5,716 nucleotides of DNA from Chlorobiota bacterium (GTDB lineage: Bacteria; Bacteroidota; Ignavibacteria; Kapaibacteriales; NICIL-2), in NCBI GenBank assembly GCA_003695605.1, contig RFIK01000080.1, forward strand, positions 1 through 5,716, in the 5' to 3' direction. This document shows positions 1-5,251 of the stretch, in pieces. The notes below the pieces were generated by a model that worked only from the letters and a program-made list of their open reading frames with translations, ran no database searches and had not been told where the DNA came from. Position 1 is the stretch's first letter; every line of letters begins with the position of its first letter. A program made the translations under genes and the position numbers.

Positions 1-197
1 GCGCCGTTGCGAGCTTTCAGTGCACGCGAGGTGATGTAACCGGCCACGTCGTCTTGCGCAGAGTTGATGCGCTTGCCGGTCGACAGGCGGAGCTGGTGGA
101 GTGCAATCGCCCGGTTGGCAGCGTCGAGTGCGTTGTACGCATTCTCGGCGGGCGTGTTGGTGCGGATGCGTGCACCATTGGAGATTGAGGATGGCAT
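1..197 (-). CDS. fliC: Flagellin, N-terminal part (partial, runs off the left edge)
   Basis: Main structural subunit of the flagellar filament, exported through the flagellar type III apparatus. The 65 visible residues carry the conserved flagellin D0/D1 N-terminal helix. A stretch rich in Asn and Ala (ENAYNALDAANRAIALHQ) is followed by RLSTGKRINSAQDDVAGYIT, which closely matches the near-universal flagellin signature ending in 'G.RINSA.DDAAG..I'. The ATG at 197-195 is chosen because a strong GGAGGT Shine-Dalgarno lies 3 nt upstream and no earlier in-frame start is needed. The first residues (MPSSISNG) differ from the common 'MA..I.TN' start but fit the family. A sigma-28-like promoter sits 71 bp upstream, which independently supports a late flagellar gene. 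The central variable region and C-terminal D0/D1 lie outside the window. fliC is a generic symbol; hag or flaA would be equivalent. A flagellar hook-associated FlgL-type protein is the only realistic alternative. Confidence 0.93.
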   Translation of the reverse strand, partial: MPSSISNGARIRTNTPAENAYNALDAANRAIALHQLRLSTGKRINSAQDDVAGYITSRALKARNG

Positions 198-201
198 AGA
201 A

Positions 202-207
202 CCTCCC
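202..207 (-). promoter_or_regulatory. Canonical Shine-Dalgarno of the flagellin gene
   Basis: The minus strand reads GGGAGGTTCTATG, so a full anti-SD match lies only a few bases before the start codon and fixes the flagellin start. It stands out because the other starts in this window have no comparable site. High-level filament synthesis may explain the strong signal. Confidence 0.8.
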
Positions 208-241
208 TGAACGGAAGTGGAACATAACCGCGGCGTCCCTG

Positions 242-264
242 CCCCTTTTCTCTGTGTCCAGGGG
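242..264 (-). other. Possible 5'-terminal hairpin in the flagellin mRNA leader
   Basis: On the minus strand CCCCT (264-260) can pair with AGGGG (246-242) across a 13-nt loop. A start site 5-7 nt past the sigma-28 -10 box would fall at about 261-263, so the stem would lie at the very 5' end of the transcript. 5' stems can stabilise abundant mRNAs. The stem is only 5 bp, so the call is weak. Confidence 0.25.
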
Positions 265-267
265 GTA

Positions 268-294
268 TTGTCGGCAGCGCTGAAAAAAACTTGA
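268..294 (-). promoter_or_regulatory. Sigma-28 (FliA)-type flagellar promoter for flagellin
   Basis: The minus strand carries TCAAGTTT (294-287), exactly 11 nt, then GCCGACAA (275-268). The sigma-28 consensus is TAAAGTTT-N11-GCCGATAA, so each half matches 7 of 8 and the spacing is exact. Its position is right for a flagellin: 70 nt separate the -10 box from the start codon, giving a leader of about 65 nt that contains the Shine-Dalgarno. The -35 box begins one base past the upstream gene's stop codon, and the T-run at 289-283 covers the end of the -35 and the spacer. This implies that the genome encodes FliA, although it lies outside the window. Confidence 0.85.
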
Positions 295-295
295 G

Positions 296-1489
296 CTACT
301 GAGTACTGGTAAGCTTTGGAAGTTCGCGAGGCAACCCCCAAAAGACAGTGACGGACGCGCTGCGAGAACGCATGCCGCTATAGCCGACAGCCCGCAGCTC
401 GATTGTGTTGACTCCTCGGTGAAGTGTCCACTGGTGGCGCGCAGAGGTAATCGGCTCCCACGAACCGCTGTCGTGTCGGACTTCGAAGCGTTGCACCCAT
501 GGGAGTGTTGTAGCGATATCCAGCGTGTATGCAGGTTGCGTAAAGCCCCGCTGTGGATGGTAATCGCCCGAGTAGCGGAAGGTCACGTGGGTTTGATCGA
601 GCGCGCCATAGGCCTTCCGCCATGAACGTGTGTAGAAAAGCCCGCTCAGTGGCACTCCTTGGAATGCAAGTGGGAGCGGGAGCGATTCCTTGCAGATGTA
701 CATAAGCAGTGTGTACTTGCCGTCGTAAACGTAGGGGTAATCGAGATAGCCGGTGTACGGAGCAAGGAATGCCCGATACTGCTCGACTAGCTCATCGGGG
801 GTGATTCGGTAGTATGCGCAGACTTCTACTGCGGGCACGAGTTCGATCTGTTCCAGCTTGCCCGCAACGATTGCGTTGACCAGTTCGTACGCAGAGAGCC
901 ACGCGCCATTCATGCAGGGGTAGCATCCCCACTGCGGATCGAGGAAGACCCACTTGTGATACGTTGTGGACCATGCCTCGACTGCAACATGTCGTGCACC
1001 CTGCGGGCGAGTTTCGATGTCTTCTTTGCTCAGACCGACAACTCGCGCTGGATAGCCATGCGACACGAGCACATCAACTAGGAGCCGAGCATATTCGACA
1101 CACGTAAACTGCTCGCCATGCTGCGCGCGCTCGAGCAACTCCAGCGTAGTGACAGAGGGTGCGACGGTATTATCGGAGCTATGTTTCCAGCGCGTCCCTA
1201 CCCATGCCAGTGCAGCACGGAACACCTCGAGTTCCTCCAACCCATCGAGCCGTAGGCTATACGCCGAGCACCGCGCACGATAGACGGCAGCGATTGAATC
1301 CATCGGCGAAAATGGATAGGGGTAGTACATGCAACGCCGATCGAGATCGAGGTCACCGGGCGCAGAAAGGACGCGGAGAATAAGCCGCTCGTTGGTGTGT
1401 TGATCGCCAGCTACTTGGGCTATCGTAGTTACTGTCAGAAAGAATGCCAATGCTATCGCACGCCACAGATGCATAGGAACTGTTCGCAT
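296..1489 (-). CDS. Secreted transglutaminase-like (papain-fold) protein, 397 aa
   Basis: Predicted exported protein of the transglutaminase-like cysteine protease/transferase superfamily. A signal peptide covers about residues 1-28: basic MRTVPMHLWR, hydrophobic AIALAFFLTVTTIA, and a possible cleavage near VAG/DQ. The core lies at about 110-190 with the superfamily triad in order: Cys130 in EQFTCVEYARLL, His167 in GARHVAVEAW and Asp184 in WVFLDPQWG. The region around 320-385 (ending GVNTIELRAVGYSG, then SASVTVFW) resembles an Ig-like or beta-sandwich strand pattern. The reading frame continues upstream into the thioredoxin gene, but that part is an antisense shadow crossing a terminator, so the ATG at 1489 (or 1474, MHLW) was chosen because it starts the signal peptide. 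No clear RBS was seen at either. The gene lies between a terminator upstream and the flagellin promoter downstream, so it is probably monocistronic. Substrate is unknown; crosslinking, proteolysis or amidase activity are all possible in this fold. Confidence 0.82.
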   Translation of the reverse strand: MRTVPMHLWRAIALAFFLTVTTIAQVAGDQHTNERLILRVLSAPGDLDLDRRCMYYPYPFSPMDSIAAVYRARCSAYSLRLDGLEELEVFRAALAWVGTRWKHSSDNTVAPSVTTLELLERAQHGEQFTCVEYARLLVDVLVSHGYPARVVGLSKEDIETRPQGARHVAVEAWSTTYHKWVFLDPQWGCYPCMNGAWLSAYELVNAIVAGKLEQIELVPAVEVCAYYRITPDELVEQYRAFLAPYTGYLDYPYVYDGKYTLLMYICKESLPLPLAFQGVPLSGLFYTRSWRKAYGALDQTHVTFRYSGDYHPQRGFTQPAYTLDIATTLPWVQRFEVRHDSGSWEPITSARHQWTLHRGVNTIELRAVGYSGMRSRSASVTVFWGLPRELPKLTSTQ

Positions 1490-1541
1490 GGAAGTCCGCT
1501 GCAATAATTCAGCGCTGTGACGCTTTGTTTCAGCAGTGCGG

Positions 1542-1579
1542 AAAAAAAACAGTGTCCCCGAGCCACGCTCGGGGACACT
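1542..1579 (-). terminator. Rho-independent terminator of the persulfide operon
   Basis: A perfect 12-bp inverted repeat (AGTGTCCCCGAG at 1551-1562 and its complement at 1568-1579) encloses a 5-nt loop. On the minus strand it is followed by C-less spacing of one G and then eight T residues (1549-1542). It lies 25 nt after the stop codon of the thioredoxin-rhodanese gene. The polarity of the T-run shows that it terminates minus-strand transcription, separating the sigma/TauE/CstB-like/Trx operon from the transglutaminase-like gene. Confidence 0.93.
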
Positions 1580-1604
1580 CGTTGCCATGATCGTAATCAA
1601 AGTG

Positions 1605-2342
1605 TTAGTCTGACCAGGCGAGGATGCCACCGCGGAGATTGCGCACGTTGAAGCCGTGTGAGCGGAGCATGTCCGTTGCATATTCGCTTCGAGAGCCGCT
1701 TCGGCAGTACGCAATAATGAGGCGATCGCGATATGGCTCCAGTTCTGCGATGCGATCTTCAAGTTCGGGAAGAGGGATGAGCAATTGCTCCTCAGTTTCG
1801 ATGCGTCGTTGCGCGTGCTCGTCAGGGAAGCGAACGTCGAGCAGGAGAATAGATTGCTCGCCACTGTCGAGCAGCGCCTTCAGTTCCGCCGGGGAGATTT
1901 CATCTTCTGCCAGCGGCTGGCTGTCAGCAGGCTCGGTTTCCTCTGCTTGTTCGGATGCCGGAAGTGTTGGGATGAGTTCCTTTTCGATGATCTCCTTCAG
2001 CGTGGGCTTGGGAAGTGCGCCGACTGCCATTTGTGGCTTTCCACTGAGCGGGACGAACAGGAGCGAAGGAATGCTCCGTATGCCGAAGACCATCGCCAAT
2101 TCTTGTTCGGCGTCGGTGTCCACTTTGTAGAAGAGAACTTTGCCAGCGTATTCGGTGGCCAGTTCTTCGAAGATCGGCGCAAGTATGCGGCAGGGACCGC
2201 ACCACTCCGCCCAAAAGTCAATCACGCACGGCAGTGATCCTTTGTACTTCCATTCCCGCTCGGTAAGGTAATCGAAGACTTTCTCGCGGAAACTCTCCGC
2301 CGTGAGCGGTTCGGGTTTGAGTGCTGTCAGTTGCTGTTCCAT
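1605..2342 (-). CDS. Thioredoxin-rhodanese fusion protein, 245 aa
   Basis: Cytoplasmic two-domain protein, with no signal peptide. Residues about 15-127 form a thioredoxin domain: active site FWAEWCGPCR with Cys48 and Cys51, then the VDTD strand and the cis-proline in RSIPS (Pro92). A Pro/Glu-rich acidic linker (about 128-148) leads to a rhodanese domain at about 149-245: DVRFPDEH, the catalytic loop CRSGSRS with Cys213, and the closing NLRGGILAW motif. The rhodanese should carry sulfane sulfur as a Cys persulfide and the thioredoxin should reduce disulfides or persulfides, so the fusion suggests sulfur transfer coupled to reduction. It is the last gene of the operon, 30 nt after the CstB-like gene and just before the terminator. 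A weak purine-rich stretch (AAGAGAGA) directly precedes the ATG. The linkage of the two activities is inference from domain content; the domains themselves are clear. Confidence 0.93.
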   Translation of the reverse strand: MEQQLTALKPEPLTAESFREKVFDYLTEREWKYKGSLPCVIDFWAEWCGPCRILAPIFEELATEYAGKVLFYKVDTDAEQELAMVFGIRSIPSLLFVPLSGKPQMAVGALPKPTLKEIIEKELIPTLPASEQAEETEPADSQPLAEDEISPAELKALLDSGEQSILLLDVRFPDEHAQRRIETEEQLLIPLPELEDRIAELEPYRDRLIIAYCRSGSRSEYATDMLRSHGFNVRNLRGGILAWSD

Positions 2343-2372
2343 TCTCTCTTGGTGGTTGAGTGATGAAGAAAC

Positions 2373-3803
2373 TTAGAGTGGTACTGCGGCTGTGTACCGT
2401 TGCGTTTCGACTGGGTAACCCGCAGCAATCCACGCGTTGATGCCGCCTGTGACGTTGACGGTGTTTGAGAAATTGTACCGGTGGAGCAAGCTCGTTGCAA
2501 TCGAGGAACGGTCGCCGCCAGCACAATGCACCGCAACGAGCCGGTCACGTGGTATGCGGTCAAGGTTTTGCTCAAGGTAACCAGCGAAGATGTGCAACGC
2601 ACCAGCGATGTGGCCTGCATCGTATTCGCTTTGGTTGCGGACGTCGAGGACAACGACATTACCTTGCTCGATCTGCGAGGCGAGCTCGTGGACGCTCATC
2701 TGGGGGAGTGATACCAATTCGCGTCCTCCACCTGCCCATTCGGTGACGTCTGGCAAATACCCTACTGCGTGGTCGAGCCCAATGCGGATGAGCTTGCGTG
2801 TTACTTCTTCGAGCTGCTCCGTTGGGGTTATCAGTGCGAACGGTTGGTCGTAGGGGATAATCCACCCCGCCCACGTTGAGAATGCGCCGTTGTTCTGAAT
2901 GTTGATGCTGCCAGGGATATGCCCGCCGGCAAACGAGACTTTATCGCGTGTATCAATGATGAGCGTTCCCGTGCTGCGAAGCTGCTCGACTTGTTCACCA
3001 TTGAGCCTGGGAAGAACGGGCACCTTCCCACCCGGAAGTACAGCGCGCGGTTCCTTGTTGAGTTTTTTCATCATAGCAAAGTAGCGTGGCGGCTCAGGCT
3101 GCCCTTCGAGGAGAGCTCGAACGAACGCATCTTCGTCATCGAATTGGAATGCCCAGTTGGTGATCTTCTCGTAGCCGACTGTTGAGTGTGGAATTGCGCC
3201 GAGCGCTTTCCCACACGCAGAACCGGCACCGTGGGCAGGGTGGACTTGCACGTAATCGGGCAGTTGCTTGAAGCGTTGGAGCGATGCGAACAGTTGACGT
3301 GCGCCGCGTTCCATTGTGCCAACATACCCTGCCGCTTTTTCGAGCAAATCTGGACGGCCAACGTCGCCGACGAACACGAAGTCGCCACTGAAGAACATGA
3401 TTGGTTTAGAGGAGGCAGGAGTATCGGTCACCAGAAATGAAATGTGCTCGGGTGTGTGGCCAGGTGTATGCCAGACTTCGAACTTGATGTTCCCCACCAT
3501 GAAGGTATCACCATCGCGGAGTCCAACGTGGGGAAACTGGTATTGCCACTCGGGGCCTCCTTCATCGGAAAGGTAGAGCTCTGCGCCGGTTGCGTGCTGA
3601 AGCTCACGTGAGCCGGAGAGGAAGTCTGCATGGATGTGCGTTTCGAGCACGTGTGTAATGCGCAGCTTCTCCTGTTCGGCGATGCGGAGGTACACATCCA
3701 CATCTCGCTGGGGGTCAATGACTGCTACCGTGCCGCTGGCTTGGCAACCGACCATGTAGCTGGCGTGTGCTAAACCTTTTTCGTAGATCTGGCGGAAAAA
3801 CAT
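2373..3803 (-). CDS. cstB: CstB-like persulfide dioxygenase-rhodanese (MBL fold, pseudorhodanese, rhodanese), 476 aa
   Basis: Probable non-heme Fe(II) persulfide dioxygenase with sulfurtransferase activity, oxidising thiol persulfides to sulfite or thiosulfate in the cytoplasm. Residues 1-240 are an ETHE1-like metallo-beta-lactamase domain. It has THIHADFLSG (His56, His58, Asp60), TPGHTPEH (His116), SGDFVFVGDVGR (Asp141) and VHPAHGAGSACG (His188, His191, Cys197). Expected iron ligands by ETHE1 analogy are His56, His116 and Asp141. Residues about 265-362 are a rhodanese fold without any Cys (pseudorhodanese). Residues about 366-465 are an active rhodanese with DVRNQSEYDAGHI and the loop HCAGGDRSS (Cys427). 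This three-part order and the presence of two key Cys residues match staphylococcal CstB. The start MFFRQIYEKGLAHASY is the usual family N-terminus; the 62 upstream in-frame codons are antisense to the TauE gene. No Shine-Dalgarno is visible. The protein is second last in the operon, after the exporter. Confidence 0.9.
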   Translation of the reverse strand: MFFRQIYEKGLAHASYMVGCQASGTVAVIDPQRDVDVYLRIAEQEKLRITHVLETHIHADFLSGSRELQHATGAELYLSDEGGPEWQYQFPHVGLRDGDTFMVGNIKFEVWHTPGHTPEHISFLVTDTPASSKPIMFFSGDFVFVGDVGRPDLLEKAAGYVGTMERGARQLFASLQRFKQLPDYVQVHPAHGAGSACGKALGAIPHSTVGYEKITNWAFQFDDEDAFVRALLEGQPEPPRYFAMMKKLNKEPRAVLPGGKVPVLPRLNGEQVEQLRSTGTLIIDTRDKVSFAGGHIPGSINIQNNGAFSTWAGWIIPYDQPFALITPTEQLEEVTRKLIRIGLDHAVGYLPDVTEWAGGGRELVSLPQMSVHELASQIEQGNVVVLDVRNQSEYDAGHIAGALHIFAGYLEQNLDRIPRDRLVAVHCAGGDRSSIATSLLHRYNFSNTVNVTGGINAWIAAGYPVETQRYTAAVPL

Positions 3804-3841
3804 CGTTGAGTGTTGGGTTGGTGAAACATTTCCGTGCCGTT

Positions 3842-3877
3842 GCTGCCCAATACGATGCAGCGATTGTGGGATACGAT
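3842..3877 (-). repeat. Direct repeat and hairpin in the tauE-cstB intergenic gap
   Basis: The 74-bp gap before the CstB-like gene contains ATACGAT twice on the plus strand (3850-3856 and 3871-3877), 21 bp apart, which is about two helical turns. A stem GCTGC/GCAGC (3842-3846 with 3857-3861, extendable by one G-U and one A-U pair) has the first repeat in its loop. It is the only sizeable gap in the operon. It could be a regulator site, an internal promoter region or an mRNA processing hairpin. There is no T-run, so it is not a standard terminator. Short repeats like these can also occur by chance. Confidence 0.3.
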
Positions 3878-4663
3878 TCACCCGATGACGCGAACGAGCA
3901 TACCGAGCCCGATTGCTGCAATGATCGCAGCGAGAATGCGCCGAAGGATCGTGATTTGCAAGTGGTGGCTGATCCGCACGCCAATCCACATCCCGGGAAG
4001 TGCACCGATGATCGCGGCAGCAGTCGAAATCGGGTCAACCATGCCTGCCATGAATTTGCCAACCGATGTCGCCAGTGCACCAATAATCACGATCCCAAGC
4101 GTCGAACCAATCGTCACACGGAGCGGGACGCCAACGATGGTTACCAGTAGTGGTGCCAGGAGAAATCCGCCTGCCATGCCGACCATCCCGCCAAACAGTC
4201 CAACCGGGAGAGCAATCCCAATTGCTTTGGGATACGAAAGGGTATACTCGAGCGATTCGGTATCGCGCGGCCGCACGAGCAGCATCAGAGCGCCGATGAT
4301 CGCCACTGCTCCGAAGAGTGCTTCTAAGAACTGTGCGCTGACACTGCCGGAGAGCATTGCCCCGAGAAACGAAGCGAGCATAAGCGGAATACCGACTGCG
4401 AGCACTAGCCGACGATCGAATGCGCCGCGCTTGCTATGGAGAAATGCCCCAAAGAGCGACGACGCCAACACCTGCACACTGGTGATTCCACTGACACGGT
4501 ACATATCGAGCGCGGGGATACCTACCAGCGGTGGAATGACCAAGAATGCCGGTATCAGCAGCACTGCACCCCCAATTCCTACCATGCCACCGACGACCGA
4601 CGTCGCAAAGGCAATTGCTGCAATAACTCCGAGCTGACCAAGAGTCAATGCCACATCCATCAT
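3878..4663 (-). CDS. tauE: TauE/SafE-family sulfur oxyanion exporter (permease), 261 aa
   Basis: Inner-membrane permease of the TauE/SafE family, members of which move sulfite, thiosulfate, sulfoacetate or related organosulfur anions. Two family repeats are visible: GGMVGIGGAVLLIPAF (25-40) near the N-terminus and GLFGGMVGMAGGFLLAP (155-171) in the second half. About eight hydrophobic segments can be seen, with basic loops such as HSKRGAFDRR (76-85) and RPRD (131-134). The length is typical. Its first ATG overlaps the stop of the sigma-factor gene (ATGA at 4663-4660), which suggests translational coupling; the adjacent second ATG (4660) is an equally possible start. Context with a persulfide dioxygenase points to export of its product, sulfite or thiosulfate, but the family alone does not fix the substrate or the direction of transport. 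tauE is used at family level. Confidence 0.9.
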   Translation of the reverse strand: MMDVALTLGQLGVIAAIAFATSVVGGMVGIGGAVLLIPAFLVIPPLVGIPALDMYRVSGITSVQVLASSLFGAFLHSKRGAFDRRLVLAVGIPLMLASFLGAMLSGSVSAQFLEALFGAVAIIGALMLLVRPRDTESLEYTLSYPKAIGIALPVGLFGGMVGMAGGFLLAPLLVTIVGVPLRVTIGSTLGIVIIGALATSVGKFMAGMVDPISTAAAIIGALPGMWIGVRISHHLQITILRRILAAIIAAIGLGMLVRVIG

Positions 4664-5235
4664 AGCGAGAAATCCCGAAGTTGCTCGCGAATGAATCTGC
4701 GTGCGCGATGGAGCCGAGATTTGAGGGCTGGTACACTGATGCCCATCACCTCAGCAGCTTCTTCGTTGCTGAGTCCTTCGATGTCCCGGAGGATGTACGA
4801 AAGCCGATAGTCGAGCGGAAGCTTCTGGAGCGTGGCGTAGAGGGCTTCACGGAGTTCCTCGGCTGCAAGGATGACGTCGGGCTGGTAATCGTCGCGTGCA
4901 GGAAATTCGATAGGGGACGCACGCTCGCTGTTAGGCTCGGACAACTCCTCGATCGAAATTGTTGCTTGCTCCAATTGGGTGCGGCGGTTGTGCATCTGGC
5001 AGTTATTGACGACAATCGAGTAGAGCCACGTTGTAAATTTTGCCCGGCCGTCGTATTGATGCAGCTTGCGGAAGACGTTGATGAACGTGTCTTGGACAAC
5101 ATCTTCGGCGTAGTCTTTGTTGTGGCAGACAGCATAGGAGAAGCTGTACACCGTTTGACGGTAGCGATGGTAGAGTTCGGTAAACGCCTGCTTATCGCCT
5201 GCCTTTGCCTGCTCGATCAAGGTTTGGTCGTCCAT
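4660..5235 (-). CDS. ECF-type RNA polymerase sigma factor, 191 aa
   Basis: Extracytoplasmic-function sigma-70 factor that would direct RNA polymerase to a dedicated stress regulon. Region 2 spans about 5-85, with DYAEDVVQDTFINVFRKL (41-58, the core-binding helix) and KFTTWLYSIVVNNC then NRR (66-85, the -10 contact region). An acidic linker (about 86-120) leads to region 4 at about 135-187: LPLDYRLSYILRDIEGLS, then a helix-turn-helix EEAAEVMGISVPALKSRLHRAR. Regions 3 and 1 are absent, as in all ECF factors. The length is normal. It is the first gene of the operon and overlaps the exporter start by 4 nt. No anti-sigma gene (zinc-finger HC2 or membrane partner) follows it or lies divergently next to it, so its control is not explained by the window. 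Only two Cys are present (Cys37, Cys79). Autoregulation of the operon is likely by analogy with other ECF operons but is not shown. Confidence 0.93.
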   Translation of the reverse strand: MDDQTLIEQAKAGDKQAFTELYHRYRQTVYSFSYAVCHNKDYAEDVVQDTFINVFRKLHQYDGRAKFTTWLYSIVVNNCQMHNRRTQLEQATISIEELSEPNSERASPIEFPARDDYQPDVILAAEELREALYATLQKLPLDYRLSYILRDIEGLSNEEAAEVMGISVPALKSRLHRARRFIREQLRDFSL

Positions 5236-5251
5236 AGGTTCTCGGCGTGCA

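Noticed and set aside
198..295. Intrinsic terminator for the transglutaminase-like gene at the T-run 283-289
   Set aside because: No stable GC-rich stem precedes the T-run; the bases are better explained by the sigma-28 promoter.
1490..1864. N-terminal extension of the transglutaminase-like reading frame into the thioredoxin-rhodanese gene
   Set aside because: It would translate through the terminator hairpin and antisense to a conserved gene; the signal peptide begins at 1489 or 1474.
1624..2237. Two long plus-strand open frames opposite the thioredoxin-rhodanese gene
   Set aside because: Ser/Arg-rich or featureless shadows of a strongly supported minus-strand gene.
2616..2629. CTGCATCGTATT inside the CstB-like gene also occurs, on the other strand, in the gap before that gene
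   Set aside because: One 12-nt match inside coding sequence without further symmetry; probably coincidence.
3804..3989. 62-codon extension upstream of the CstB-like start
   Set aside because: It overlaps the TauE 3' end in another frame, and the family N-terminus starts at MFFRQ.
3834..4637. 267-codon plus-strand open frame opposite TauE
   Set aside because: Low-complexity Ser/Thr/Pro/Ile-rich translation typical of the antisense of a hydrophobic gene; no domain, and the minus-strand gene is clear.
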